Shown here in pieces: positions 36,401-44,454 of a stretch of DNA of 64,000 nt. The first letter of the stretch is position 1. Each line of letters opens with the position of its first letter. A program made the translations under genes and the position numbers. The stretch is from positions 186,001-250,000 of the forward strand of contig NZ_JAKJIC010000004.1 in the NCBI RefSeq assembly GCF_021864535.1, written 5' to 3'. Origin of the DNA: Oryzibacter oryziterrae. Lineage in GTDB: Bacteria > Pseudomonadota > Alphaproteobacteria > Rhizobiales > Pleomorphomonadaceae. Under the pieces are notes generated by a model that had not been told where the DNA came from, did no database searches, and was given only the letters and a program-made list of their open reading frames with translations.

Positions 36401-38460
36401 TCCCCGCCTATCTCAAGGCCGATCCGGACAAGGTGGTGCACTGGGCCGGGCGCCTCGCCAAGCGGGAGGGGTTCCGCGTCGGCATCGTCTGGCAAGGCAA
36501 CCCCGATCCGCAGGTCGACCGTGGTCGCAGCTTCCCGCTGGCGGCCATGGAGCCGTTGGCCCGCATCCCCGGCGTACGCCTGATTGCCCTGCAGAGGGGG
36601 CCGGGTGAGGAGCAGATCGCGGCACTGCGCGGCAAGTTCGAGGTGGAGACGCTCGGCGGCGAGTTCGACAACGGCCCGGACGCCTTTGCCGACACCGCCG
36701 CCGTGATGATGAACCTCGATCTCGTCATCACCTCCGACACCGCTGTCGCCCATCTCGCCGGCGCGCTCGGACGGCCCACCTGGGTGGTGCTGCGCGCCAA
36801 TCCCGAATGGCGCTGGCTGCGTGGCCGGTCGGACAGCCCGTGGTATCCCTCCACTCGCCTGTTCCGCCGGGTCGAGGGCGAGGCCGAAGACGCGCCTTTC
36901 GAAGGGGTGATGAGCCGGGTGTCCGGGGCGCTCGCCAGTCTCGTTGCCGGCAACCGCGCCGAACTCTACCGCACCGAGTTGCCGGACGTGGCCGTTGCGC
37001 CGAAGCTGTCGCTGGAAGCTCGCTTCAAGGCGGCGCTGGCCGACCATGTGAAGGGCAATGCCCTTGCCGCCTGCCACGAATATGCGGAACTGCTGATCGA
37101 CCATCCGCGTCTGGCAGAGGCCTTCCATATGCTGGGGGCCGCGGCCCTCGGCGAGTTCAACTACAATCGCGCCCTGATCCTGATGCGCGAGGCTGACGCG
37201 GTCGGCCTCAAGACCTCGGAGTTCCGCACCAACTACGCCATCGCCCTGCGCCATACCGGACGACAGGCCGAGGCCGAAGCGCTGTTGCGCCGAACGCTTG
37301 AAGACCGGCCGACGGCCGAGGCCCTGATGACGCTCGGCAATCTGGTGCGCGACGACGGCAAGTTCGAGGAAGCGGTGGATCTCTACCGCCGGTCCATCGA
37401 ACTCAGGCCGGAACTCTCCAAGGCCCATCGCGGCCTCGGCAATGCGCTGAAGGATCTCAACCGCTGCGAGGAGTCGCTCGCCGCCTTCGAGGCCGCCTGC
37501 AAGCTGACGCCCAGTGATCCCGAACTGCTGCTGGACCAGGCGCACGCGCTGCTGCTGGCGGGGCGCTATGGCGAAGGCTTCGAGAAATATGAAGTGCGCT
37601 GGCGCGCCATGGAAATGTTGCCGCGCCATTTCGACGTGCCGCGCTGGCACGGCGAGGACTATCGCGGCCGGACGCTGCTGGTGCACGGCGAGCAGGGCAT
37701 CGGCGACCAGATCCAGTTTGCCCGCTATCTGCCGCTTGCGGCGCGCCTGGGCGGCCGCATGCTGGTGGAAGTGCGCGCGCCCCTGGTCGATCTTGTCCGC
37801 CGCATGGACTTTGGTGCCACGCCGGTCGAGGTGGTGGAACAGGGACGTCGTCTCCCCGCCCATGATCTCGAAGTGCCGATGATGAGCCTGCCGGCGGTGT
37901 TCCATTCGGAGCTGGACAGCCTGCCGCCGCCGCCCGACTTCAACGTCGATGGCCTGCGCATCAACGCCTGGCGCCAGAGCCTCGGCGGACGGGGCAAGCT
38001 GCGTGTCGGCCTGATCTGGCAGGGCAATCCCAAGGCGCGCGCCGACGTCGGCCGCTCACCGCCTCTCTCGGCGCTCGCCCCGCTGTTCGAGCTTGACGGG
38101 CTGCATTTCATCAGCCTGCAACACCGCGACGGCATGGATCAGCTGCGCGGCTTTCCCTACGCCGATCGCATCGAAGTGGTGGCCGAACGTCTCGGCGGCT
38201 TTGCCGAGACGGCAGCGGCCATGCGGGCCATGGACGTGATCGTGTCGTCCTGCACCTCATCGGCGCATCTGGCGGGCTCGCTCGGCATGCCCACCTTCAT
38301 CATGCTGCGCTCCAATGCCGACTGGCGCTGGCTGACCGATCGCAACGACAGTCCGTGGTATCCCACCGTGCGCCTGTTCCGGCAGACGAGCTATGGGGAT
38401 TGGGGCCCGGTGGTTGCCGCCGTCAAGGCGGCGCTGGCGGACAAGGTCAAGCGGTCATGA
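33412..38460 (+). CDS. Triple-module TPR / glycosyltransferase protein
   Basis: 1682 residues containing three successive TPR-plus-glycosyltransferase modules. TPR blocks lie at about 20-270, 580-890 and 1200-1395. GT domains lie at about 297-550, 912-1153 and 1420-1658, each opening with EQG-x-GD-x-x-QFARY/F (HEQGLGDTIQF, AEQGFGDGFQF, GEQGIGDQIQF), then a WQGNP strand, a D/C-T-x3-H motif and PDWRW/NPEWRW/NADWRW...PWYP-x3-LFR. Such TPR-GT proteins modify proteins or surface glycans in the cytoplasm. The third GT has C in place of D in the DTAVAH motif. The ATG at 33412 has no clear site; a TTG at 33382 with GGGGAAG upstream is an alternative start. Ends in an ATGA overlap with the next gene. 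Confidence 0.85.
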   Translation: MADGQTSEPTLAQLRACLSAGRIEEGLAGLEQLRAAGSTDPMLPQTYATALHLAGRNLEAAAAFEVAAAADTGSSVLRQNMVMALLAVDRVEDAIRIGREAVALNRQNMGAWRNLNLALCRAERFDEALKAAETARGINPNDGASWAQSGHILTMLGRFEDAETALRTAIRLDPKGHEGHYNLGVVLQEMSREAEAAREYEIVLAAVPDHKGARINLGVALRNIGRVDEARKVWQQSVLPASEWPELAYNMACAELLAGNWVDSWDGYELRLATLPPSPVTTHSDAPVWDGTPAPGRRLLVIHEQGLGDTIQFARFLPEIAGRVGRVILVCQSRLHGLLSTMPLFQPNAAPGAELVRQGETPPEHDLQISLLSIPRLIGLDHRTLSATAPYIACDGERAQRWGERLAKREATARRPFRIGLSWQGNPKAPVERGRSLPLASFAPLARFGREIAPYALQRGTGAEQAAPGGLDVGRFAEDFDAGTDGFLDTAAVMANLDLVITSDTAVAHVAGALGRPVWLLLKRVPDWRWGLEGGLTPWYPTMRLFRQRTPGDWTGVIAEVERELDALLALRRLPPLPASVNGEALFRQAFEANQQRRYAEAIGDYHKLLSTYPNNGRILNLYAMAQFEAGSRSRAAAEAALASALRSVATASREPDYWSNLAVVLDRLGQREDSKRALTHALAINPRHAPSQLAMANREIAAGDAASALRRADQVMSDNPDFSTALSVRGAALLKLGETAKAELALRQAVHREPDNVRFLVQWGAILAQQEDHKAAAKAWDRALVADPRCADAYSNLGVDERNRGEVGVAFHFLRTAVKVDPNHAEAFSNLGITALEAGKEDEAIAAFRHAIELRPDYADAHMALGMALMNRGHYAEGLPHYEWRLRIEKLGLAKSRPRLPLWQGEDPRGKSFMLVAEQGFGDGFQFARYARVLKQLGASRVVIGCRGKVAALMARMDGVDGVVSEGQSVPPLDYSVFMMSLPLHLGTRVETIPSFPAYLKADPDKVVHWAGRLAKREGFRVGIVWQGNPDPQVDRGRSFPLAAMEPLARIPGVRLIALQRGPGEEQIAALRGKFEVETLGGEFDNGPDAFADTAAVMMNLDLVITSDTAVAHLAGALGRPTWVVLRANPEWRWLRGRSDSPWYPSTRLFRRVEGEAEDAPFEGVMSRVSGALASLVAGNRAELYRTELPDVAVAPKLSLEARFKAALADHVKGNALAACHEYAELLIDHPRLAEAFHMLGAAALGEFNYNRALILMREADAVGLKTSEFRTNYAIALRHTGRQAEAEALLRRTLEDRPTAEALMTLGNLVRDDGKFEEAVDLYRRSIELRPELSKAHRGLGNALKDLNRCEESLAAFEAACKLTPSDPELLLDQAHALLLAGRYGEGFEKYEVRWRAMEMLPRHFDVPRWHGEDYRGRTLLVHGEQGIGDQIQFARYLPLAARLGGRMLVEVRAPLVDLVRRMDFGATPVEVVEQGRRLPAHDLEVPMMSLPAVFHSELDSLPPPPDFNVDGLRINAWRQSLGGRGKLRVGLIWQGNPKARADVGRSPPLSALAPLFELDGLHFISLQHRDGMDQLRGFPYADRIEVVAERLGGFAETAAAMRAMDVIVSSCTSSAHLAGSLGMPTFIMLRSNADWRWLTDRNDSPWYPTVRLFRQTSYGDWGPVVAAVKAALADKVKRS

Positions 38461-39980
38461 GCCAGCTGTCGGTTGTCGCATCGCTGATCGAACGCGGCTT
38501 TGCTGCGCATAACGCGCACAAGTTCGTCGATGCCATCGCCCTCTATGAGGTGGCGCTGGCGCGCGAGCCCGGCAATGTGTCTGCCCTCAATCTCTGTGCT
38601 TCCGCCTATCGCTCCAACGGCGATCTCAACAAGGCCCTGCAACTGCTCGACCGGGCCGTGGCGCTGGAGCCTCAGCGGTCGGACGTCCGCTTCAATCAGG
38701 GCAATGCGCTGACGGCGGCGGCCCGCTATTCCGAGGCCATCGCCGCCTATGCGATCGCGCGTGCGGGTGAACCCGGCAATGCCGAGATCGTTGCCAACAT
38801 CGGGGTCGCCCACGGCAAGGCTGGTGACTACAAGGCGGCCATCGCCGCCTATGAGGCGGCGCTCGCCATCGATCCGGGCCATCGCACCGCCCGCCACAAC
38901 TATGGCAACGCGCTGGCCGAAGAGGGCCGCTTTGCCGAGGCCATGGCGGTGCTGCGCTCGCTGGCGGAGGCCGAACAGGATTTCGCCGAGGCGCGCTACA
39001 ATCTCTCGCTGCTGCTGTTGCGCATGGGCGACTATGGCAACGGCTTTGCGGAATATGAGTGGCGCTGGAAGGCGACGGGGTTCCCGGCCCAGCCGCGCCA
39101 TACCGAGATTGCCGACTGGGACGGTCGGCCCTTCCCGGGCAAGACGCTGCTCCTGCATGCCGAGCAGGGGCTCGGCGACAGCCTGCAGTTCCTGCGCTTT
39201 GCGGCCATGGTCAAGTCGCTTGGCGGCGACGTGGTGTTGCAGGTGCCGAGACCACTGGTCCGCCTTGCCCGCACGGTTTCAGGTGTCGATCGGGTGGTCA
39301 GCGAGGACAAGGACATCGGCCCTGTCGATCTGCAGACACCGCTCCTCGGTTTGCCGCACCGTCTGCATCTGACCCTGGGTTCGGTCGGCATGCCCTCACC
39401 CTATCTTGCGGCGGAGCCGGCTCTGGTCAGCCGCTGGCGCGAACGCCTGCAGCTGGGCAATGACGGTCGAAAGGCCATCGGCTTCGTCTGGCGCGGCAAC
39501 CCGAAATCGCCGGCCGACCGCGGCCGCAGCCTGTCGGGCGCCGGCGATCTTCGCCCCTTTGCCCGCTTGGACAACGTCCGCCTGATCGCCCTGCAAAAGC
39601 TAGGCGCCGACGAGATCGAGAAGGCCGATACGCCCTCTGGCTGGAAGGTGGCGGGTCTGCCCTTCACCCTCGAATATCCGGGACCGGAGTTTGACGCGGG
39701 TCTCGACGGGTTCGTCGACACGGCGGCGGTGATGCAAGCCGTCGATCTCGTGGTGTCAGTATGCACCGCGCCGCTGCATCTGGCCGGCGCGCTCGGTCGC
39801 CCGGCCATCGGTCTCATCAAGGCGGTGCCCGACTGGCGCTGGCTGTTGGGACGGGCAGACAGCCCCTGGTATCCGTCAATACGGCTTTGCCGCCAGCGTG
39901 AGGCTGGCCTGTTCGCCCCGGTGATCGACGAGGCGACGCGCGAGGCAAGCCGGCGGCTGTTTCATCGGGACTATGTCTGA
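38457..39980 (+). CDS. TPR-containing glycosyltransferase (fourth module)
   Basis: 507 residues. Four to five TPRs at about 1-190 (YEVALAREPGNVSALNLCASAY, YEAALAIDPGHRTARHNYGNAL) precede a GT domain with HAEQGLGDSLQFLRFAAMVK, VWRGNPKSPADRGRS and LVVSVCTAPLHLAGALGRP, ending VPDWRWLLGRADSPWYPS and RLCRQ. The architecture equals one module of the preceding protein, so it is a paralogue, and like that protein's third module it has cysteine at the DTA position. ATGA overlap with the preceding gene shows translational coupling. Likely donor and acceptor: unknown; the neighbouring giant secreted protein is the obvious candidate acceptor. Confidence 0.88.
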   Translation: MSQLSVVASLIERGFAAHNAHKFVDAIALYEVALAREPGNVSALNLCASAYRSNGDLNKALQLLDRAVALEPQRSDVRFNQGNALTAAARYSEAIAAYAIARAGEPGNAEIVANIGVAHGKAGDYKAAIAAYEAALAIDPGHRTARHNYGNALAEEGRFAEAMAVLRSLAEAEQDFAEARYNLSLLLLRMGDYGNGFAEYEWRWKATGFPAQPRHTEIADWDGRPFPGKTLLLHAEQGLGDSLQFLRFAAMVKSLGGDVVLQVPRPLVRLARTVSGVDRVVSEDKDIGPVDLQTPLLGLPHRLHLTLGSVGMPSPYLAAEPALVSRWRERLQLGNDGRKAIGFVWRGNPKSPADRGRSLSGAGDLRPFARLDNVRLIALQKLGADEIEKADTPSGWKVAGLPFTLEYPGPEFDAGLDGFVDTAAVMQAVDLVVSVCTAPLHLAGALGRPAIGLIKAVPDWRWLLGRADSPWYPSIRLCRQREAGLFAPVIDEATREASRRLFHRDYV

Positions 39981-40018
39981 CCGCTGAGGGAGCGGGGAAC
40001 GCTGCGCCATCAAATCAA

Positions 40019-40064
40019 AAAGGGCACACAAGGTCCCGCCATGCGGCGGCCCCTCATGTGCCCT
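40019..40064. terminator. Bidirectional terminator between convergent genes
   Basis: AAGGGCACA and TGTGCCCTT are exact 9-bp arms around an inner CCGCCATGCGGCGG structure, between the convergent TPR-GT gene (plus) and the methyltransferase gene (minus). A-rich sequence precedes the left arm, giving a U-tract for minus-strand transcripts. Confidence 0.75.
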
Positions 40065-40088
40065 TGAAGGCCTCTGCGCCGGACGGTG

Positions 40089-40760
40089 TCACTGTTCCTT
40101 CTGGACGATGAAGCTCCAGTAGGTGTCCGGACCGGCGGGGATGTTGAAGTTGATGTCGGAAATGGTGACGCGCCGGTAGCCGGAGCGGCGCAACAGCTCG
40201 ATCCACATGGACTTGCCAAGCACGCTGTAGTGGTTGGGGTTGGTCTGGTGGCGGGCGGCGGTGTCGGGGGCGGGCACTTCCATGTAGAGGATGCCGCCGG
40301 GCTTCAGGACGCGGGCCGTCTCGCGCAGGCTGAACAGCGGAAACACGCTGTGCTCGAGCACATGCCGGCACCAGACCACATCGAAGCTGGCGTCGTCGAA
40401 CTCGAGGAAGGACAGGTCCATTTCCACGGCATTGAATCCCTTGGACTTGCAGATCTCCACGTCCTCGCCGATGGCGATGCCGATGGCATCCATCTTGTCG
40501 GCGGCGAAATGCTTGAGGGCCACGCCCTGGCCGCAGCCCACATCGAGGATCCTGGTGCCTTCGGCGAGCGGATAGGTCTGCTTGACCCGTTCCCAGGCTG
40601 CCGCGGTGATCTGGTCATGCATGCCCGAGGGGATCTCGGGGTAGACATCGCTCCACAGCGACTTCAGAAAGGCGTCGAAGCGCTGGTATTTTGCGGCAAG
40701 CGTCTGTTCCACGGGCTGGATGCGGGCCGCTTCGTCAGCACGCAGAGCATTGGCTGTCAT
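40089..40760 (-). CDS. Class I SAM-dependent methyltransferase
   Basis: 223 residues. Motif I ILDVGCGQG binds S-adenosylmethionine; DASFDVVWCRHVLEHSVFPL and RVLKPGGILYMEVPAPD are motifs II-III of the Methyltransf_11 type. Placed among glycosyltransferases, it most probably methylates a sugar or lipid intermediate; substrate is not readable from sequence. It starts 105 bp after the GT4-type gene on the same strand and has a CtrA-like box 64 bp upstream. Confidence 0.88.
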   Translation of the reverse strand: MTANALRADEAARIQPVEQTLAAKYQRFDAFLKSLWSDVYPEIPSGMHDQITAAAWERVKQTYPLAEGTRILDVGCGQGVALKHFAADKMDAIGIAIGEDVEICKSKGFNAVEMDLSFLEFDDASFDVVWCRHVLEHSVFPLFSLRETARVLKPGGILYMEVPAPDTAARHQTNPNHYSVLGKSMWIELLRRSGYRRVTISDINFNIPAGPDTYWSFIVQKEQ

Positions 40761-40823
40761 GACTTCTACCCTCGCCGTCGCGGGAAGCGCATACGGGTTC
40801 CCTCAGGGAAAACCTAGAGGCGC

Positions 40824-40842
40824 ATGGTAAATATTGTCTTAA
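40824..40842 (-). promoter_or_regulatory. CtrA-like box upstream of the methyltransferase
   Basis: On the minus strand: TTAA, GACAATA, TTTACCAT. This differs by one base from the extended CtrA site TTAA-N7-TTAACCAT. It lies 64 bp upstream of the methyltransferase ATG. The same spaced sequence occurs in front of the ABC exporter operon. Confidence 0.5.
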
Positions 40843-40865
40843 CTGTTCCGCTGCGGAACAGGACC

Positions 40866-42053
40866 TTAATAGTTTGACAGGATCTTCTTCATGGCGTCGG
40901 CGGTGCGCGACCAGGTGAAGCCGGCGAGCTTGCCCGCGCCGCGATCGCCACGCCGGCGGGCGTCGTTACGGTCGCGATAGGCCCGTTCGAGACAGTCGAC
41001 GATCTCGTCGACGGAGGAGTTGCCCCAGCCCTTGACGTCACCGACCCCGGCGCCGGCACCGGCCACATCCGCCTGATGCTCGAGGGCATAGCAATTGTTG
41101 CCGTCGATCAGGTCGAGATGGCCGGTGTTGGCCGACAGGATCGTGGGCACGCCGCAGGCCATGCATTCCATGGCCACCAGATTGGTGCCGCCCTCGCTGC
41201 GGTTGGGGAAGAGGGCGATGTCCATCTCGCGCAGCACCGGCGGCATCAGCGCGTTGGGCACGGCGCCGAGGTCGAGGAACTGGTGCGGCGCGATGTCGTT
41301 GGCCGCGGCCCAGGCCGGGAAGTCGGTCTTGCCCTCGTCGGTGAAGGTCATCGGCGCGGCGACGCCGGAGTTGTCGACGCTCCTGGCCAGTTGCGGCCAG
41401 GGGCTGTGCCAGGCGGCGACCAGGAGCGCATCCGGATGGCGCTTGGCAAAGCGCGAGAAGGCGGTGACCACGAGGTCCTGCCCCTTGCGCAGTTCCAGCT
41501 TGCCGCCGGTGAACACGGTGAAACGGTCCGGCAGCACCCCCTGGCGCTGGGCCGGGTGGAACAGCGTCTGATCGATGCCCTGGATCACCGTGGTGACATT
41601 GGTGAGGCCATAGGCCCTGAGGATCTGTTCGTTCCAGGTGGAGCCGGCGACGATCAGCGGGAAGGCGCGGGCGCGCTCAAGCGTCGCCTCGTCGAGCTGC
41701 GGCAGTTCGAAGAACACCACGCCGAGGGTGGGGCTGCCCGTGAGCCCGACGTTGAAGGCGCCGCCGGTGGTCTTGAAGTCGTTGCCGAGCGCCGAGAGGA
41801 TCGGCACGTCGGTCTTGATCTGCTTGCCCGCATGGGCGCGCAGGCTTTCGACGAACTCGCCCGAGACGCGCAGGAAGTTGCTGAGGGCCAGCTGCCGGAC
41901 GGGATCGACGGCAATCTGCGACGGCGGAATGGGGAAGGAGCAGAGCGGTTCGATGGACGGATCGCGCGACCAGTTGAGGGCGAGGTTGAGGCCGTAGACG
42001 CCCCAGCCGAAGAAACTCGAAATGCCCCAGTGGATGACGACCCGACGCCGCAT
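40866..42053 (-). CDS. Glycosyltransferase, GT4-like (GT-B fold)
   Basis: 395 residues. N-terminal acceptor side: VVIHWGISSFFGWGVYGLNLAL. Donor side: FTGGKLELRKGQDLVVTAF and NRSEGGTNLVAMECMACGVPTI, the E-x7-E motif of retaining GT4 enzymes, then SANTGHLDLI. No signal peptide or membrane segment; cytoplasmic face. Probably builds or extends the glycan linked to this surface locus. Divergent from the ABC exporter gene with 178 bp between starts, and upstream of the methyltransferase on the same strand. Confidence 0.88.
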   Translation of the reverse strand: MRRRVVIHWGISSFFGWGVYGLNLALNWSRDPSIEPLCSFPIPPSQIAVDPVRQLALSNFLRVSGEFVESLRAHAGKQIKTDVPILSALGNDFKTTGGAFNVGLTGSPTLGVVFFELPQLDEATLERARAFPLIVAGSTWNEQILRAYGLTNVTTVIQGIDQTLFHPAQRQGVLPDRFTVFTGGKLELRKGQDLVVTAFSRFAKRHPDALLVAAWHSPWPQLARSVDNSGVAAPMTFTDEGKTDFPAWAAANDIAPHQFLDLGAVPNALMPPVLREMDIALFPNRSEGGTNLVAMECMACGVPTILSANTGHLDLIDGNNCYALEHQADVAGAGAGVGDVKGWGNSSVDEIVDCLERAYRDRNDARRRGDRGAGKLAGFTWSRTADAMKKILSNY

Positions 42054-42160
42054 GATGCCGATTCCCCTTCACCGGCACCGACGCCGGTAACCTTCTTTAA
42101 CAATTGATTGACGCCAATTCGTAAAAGAACCGTTTACGGCTCGCGTTTTACAACAGTTCG

Positions 42161-42179
42161 TTAACCGGGCGTTTACCAT
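42161..42179 (+). promoter_or_regulatory. CtrA-like box upstream of the type I secretion operon
   Basis: TTAA, CCGGGCG, TTTACCAT: identical at all fixed positions to the box at 40824-40842 and one base off TTAA-N7-TTAACCAT. It lies 52 bp upstream of the exporter ATG in a divergent promoter region, so it might also serve the GT4-type gene. A weaker copy, TAAA-N7-TTTACGG, starts at 42122. Confidence 0.55.
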
Positions 42180-42231
42180 AACGGGGTTTTGTGAGGTCTA
42201 GTGTGCGGAACTGCGTCGGGCGGGTGGTGAC

Positions 42232-44454
42232 ATGGAATTGAACCAAGGCGGGACAGACGTGCGGCCCGAGAGCGGGGCGGCCTTTTCAGCGCTGGTGCTG
42301 GCCGGTCGTCGCCTCGGGATTGCCCTGTCCGCCGAACAGATCCGCCGCGAATATGGCAAGGCCGATGCCGAGCCGACGCTGGCCGACCTCGCCTTCATCG
42401 CCGGCAAGGAAGGGCTGATCGCCAAGCCCATGCGGCTCGGCTGGAAGGCGCTGACGGGCATTCAGGAGAACACGTCCGTTCTGATCGCGCTGCGCGACGG
42501 CACGATCCTGTCGGTCGAGCGCTTCGTCAAAGACGGCGCGACGCCGACCGTTCTGGTGCGCAATCCCGCCGATGCCAACGCCCAGCCGATCGCCCTCGAC
42601 CAGGTCCGCCTCGCCTCCGCCTGGGATGGCGCAGCGCTGCTGATCAAGCGCGGCAAGCAGGCGGAAGAGGAGACCGACACCTTCGGCTTCCTCTGGATGA
42701 TCCGGCAGGTGATGCACGAGGGCAAGATCTTCCGCGACATCGTCGTCGCCGCGCTGGCGTTGTCGCTGCTCGCCCTGGTGCCGCCGGTGCTCTATCTCGT
42801 GGTGATCGACCGCGTGCTGGTGCATCACCGCGTTTCCACACTGTTCGTGCTGGCCATTGCCGTGGCCGTGGTGCTGGTCTTCGACACGCTGATCGGCTAC
42901 CTGCGCCGCACCATGACGGCGATCGCCACTGCCAAGGTGGACGCCCGCGTCAGCCTGCAGATCTTCGAGAAGATGACGCGGCTGCCGATCGACTTCTTCG
43001 AGCGCAACTCCACCGGCGTCATCGCCCACAAGCTGGGCGAAGCGCGCCGCGTGCGCACCTTCATCACCGGCCAGCTGCTCGGCGCCGTGCTGGACACCAC
43101 CTCGCTGCTGATCCTGATCCCCGCGATGTTCTTCCTGAACGCCGCGCTGACCATGTATGTGCTGACCATCGCCGTGCTGATGGCCATTGTCATCATGGTC
43201 TACATGGGCCCGATCAAGCGCGCCTACGCCGCCGTCATCACCTCCGAACACCGCAAGACGGCGCTGCTGATCGAGACGGTGCACGGCATGCGCACCGTCA
43301 AGTCGCTGGCCCTCGAGGGGCGCAAGCGGCGCGAATGGGACAGCCGCGTCGCCGAGTCCGTCGCCGCCCAGACCGATCTGCTGACGCTGGCCAACCAGCC
43401 GCAGACCCTGCTGGCGCCGCTCGAGAAGCTGATCTACTCGGGCTCGCTGCTGATGGGCGCCTATCTCGCGGTCACCGAGCAGCAGACCATCTTGTCGGGC
43501 ACGCTCGTCGCCTTCACCATGGTGGCGACCCGGGCGACTTCGCCCATCGTGCAGCTTGCCCACATGATGCAGCAGTTCGAGGAAGCCCGCGGCGCCATTC
43601 GCGAAGTGGCCTCCGTGGTCAATGCCGCGCCCGAGCCGCGCCGCGAGAACGGCGTGCGCCCCGAATTCCACGGCCGCGTGCAGTTCGACGACGTGCGCTT
43701 CTGCTATCCCGGCGCCTCCACCCCGGCGCTCAACGGCGTCAGCTTCACGGTCGATTCCGGTACTGTCGTTGGCGTGATGGGGCGTTCCGGCTCCGGCAAG
43801 ACCACCGTCACCCGCCTGCTGCAGGGCCTGCATGCCCAGTATGAGGGCCTGATCAAGATCGACGGCGTCGACCTGCGCGAGATCGACCTCTATCACCTGC
43901 GCTCCAACATGGGCGTGGTGCTGCAGGACAGCTTCCTGTTCCGTGGCACCATCCGCGAGAACATCGTGGTCGGCAAGGCCGACGCGACGCCCGAGGAAAT
44001 GGTGCGCGCCGCCCGCATGGCCGGGGCCGAAGAATTCATCGAGCGCCTGCCGCGCGGCTACGAGACCATGATCGAGGAACACGCCGCCAACCTGTCCGGT
44101 GGCCAGAAGCAGCGCCTCGCCATCGCCCGCGCCCTGATCTCCGATCCGCCGATCCTGGTGTTCGACGAGGCCACCAGCGCGCTTGATCCCGAGAGCGAGG
44201 CGATCATCAACGAGAACCTGCGCCGCATCGCCATCGGCCGCACCGTGATCGTCATCTCGCACCGCCTGGCTTCTCTGGTCGACTGCGACCAGATCCTGGT
44301 GCTCGACAAGGGCCGCCTCAAGGACCACGGCCGTCACGCCGAACTTCTGACCCGCTGCGACGACTATCGTCACCTCTGGATGCAGCAGAACCGTCATCTT
44401 TCCAACGGAGCGAGCCATGACCGCCCAGGCTTCAATGCTGTCGCCAACGGCTGA
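42232..44454 (+). CDS. Type I secretion ABC exporter with cysteine-less C39-like domain
   Basis: 740 residues, HlyB architecture. Residues about 10-135 resemble a C39 peptidase domain but the catalytic Cys position is in ESGAAFSALVLAGRR, which has none, so it is a substrate-docking C39-like domain as in RTX exporters. About six membrane helices follow (170-420). The ATPase domain has Walker A GRSGSGKTT (about 515), Q-loop QDSFLF, signature LSGGQKQRLAIARAL (about 621) and Walker B ILVFDEATSALD. Exports unfolded proteins from cytoplasm to outside with HlyD and TolC partners. The giant RTX-ended protein is the only evident substrate nearby. Overlaps the HlyD gene by 38 nt. Confidence 0.92.
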   Translation: MELNQGGTDVRPESGAAFSALVLAGRRLGIALSAEQIRREYGKADAEPTLADLAFIAGKEGLIAKPMRLGWKALTGIQENTSVLIALRDGTILSVERFVKDGATPTVLVRNPADANAQPIALDQVRLASAWDGAALLIKRGKQAEEETDTFGFLWMIRQVMHEGKIFRDIVVAALALSLLALVPPVLYLVVIDRVLVHHRVSTLFVLAIAVAVVLVFDTLIGYLRRTMTAIATAKVDARVSLQIFEKMTRLPIDFFERNSTGVIAHKLGEARRVRTFITGQLLGAVLDTTSLLILIPAMFFLNAALTMYVLTIAVLMAIVIMVYMGPIKRAYAAVITSEHRKTALLIETVHGMRTVKSLALEGRKRREWDSRVAESVAAQTDLLTLANQPQTLLAPLEKLIYSGSLLMGAYLAVTEQQTILSGTLVAFTMVATRATSPIVQLAHMMQQFEEARGAIREVASVVNAAPEPRRENGVRPEFHGRVQFDDVRFCYPGASTPALNGVSFTVDSGTVVGVMGRSGSGKTTVTRLLQGLHAQYEGLIKIDGVDLREIDLYHLRSNMGVVLQDSFLFRGTIRENIVVGKADATPEEMVRAARMAGAEEFIERLPRGYETMIEEHAANLSGGQKQRLAIARALISDPPILVFDEATSALDPESEAIINENLRRIAIGRTVIVISHRLASLVDCDQILVLDKGRLKDHGRHAELLTRCDDYRHLWMQQNRHLSNGASHDRPGFNAVANG

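Noticed and set aside
35485-37905. 806-codon minus-strand frame opposite the TPR-GT gene
   Set aside because: Shadow of a GC-rich TPR gene; no domain, no ribosome binding site.
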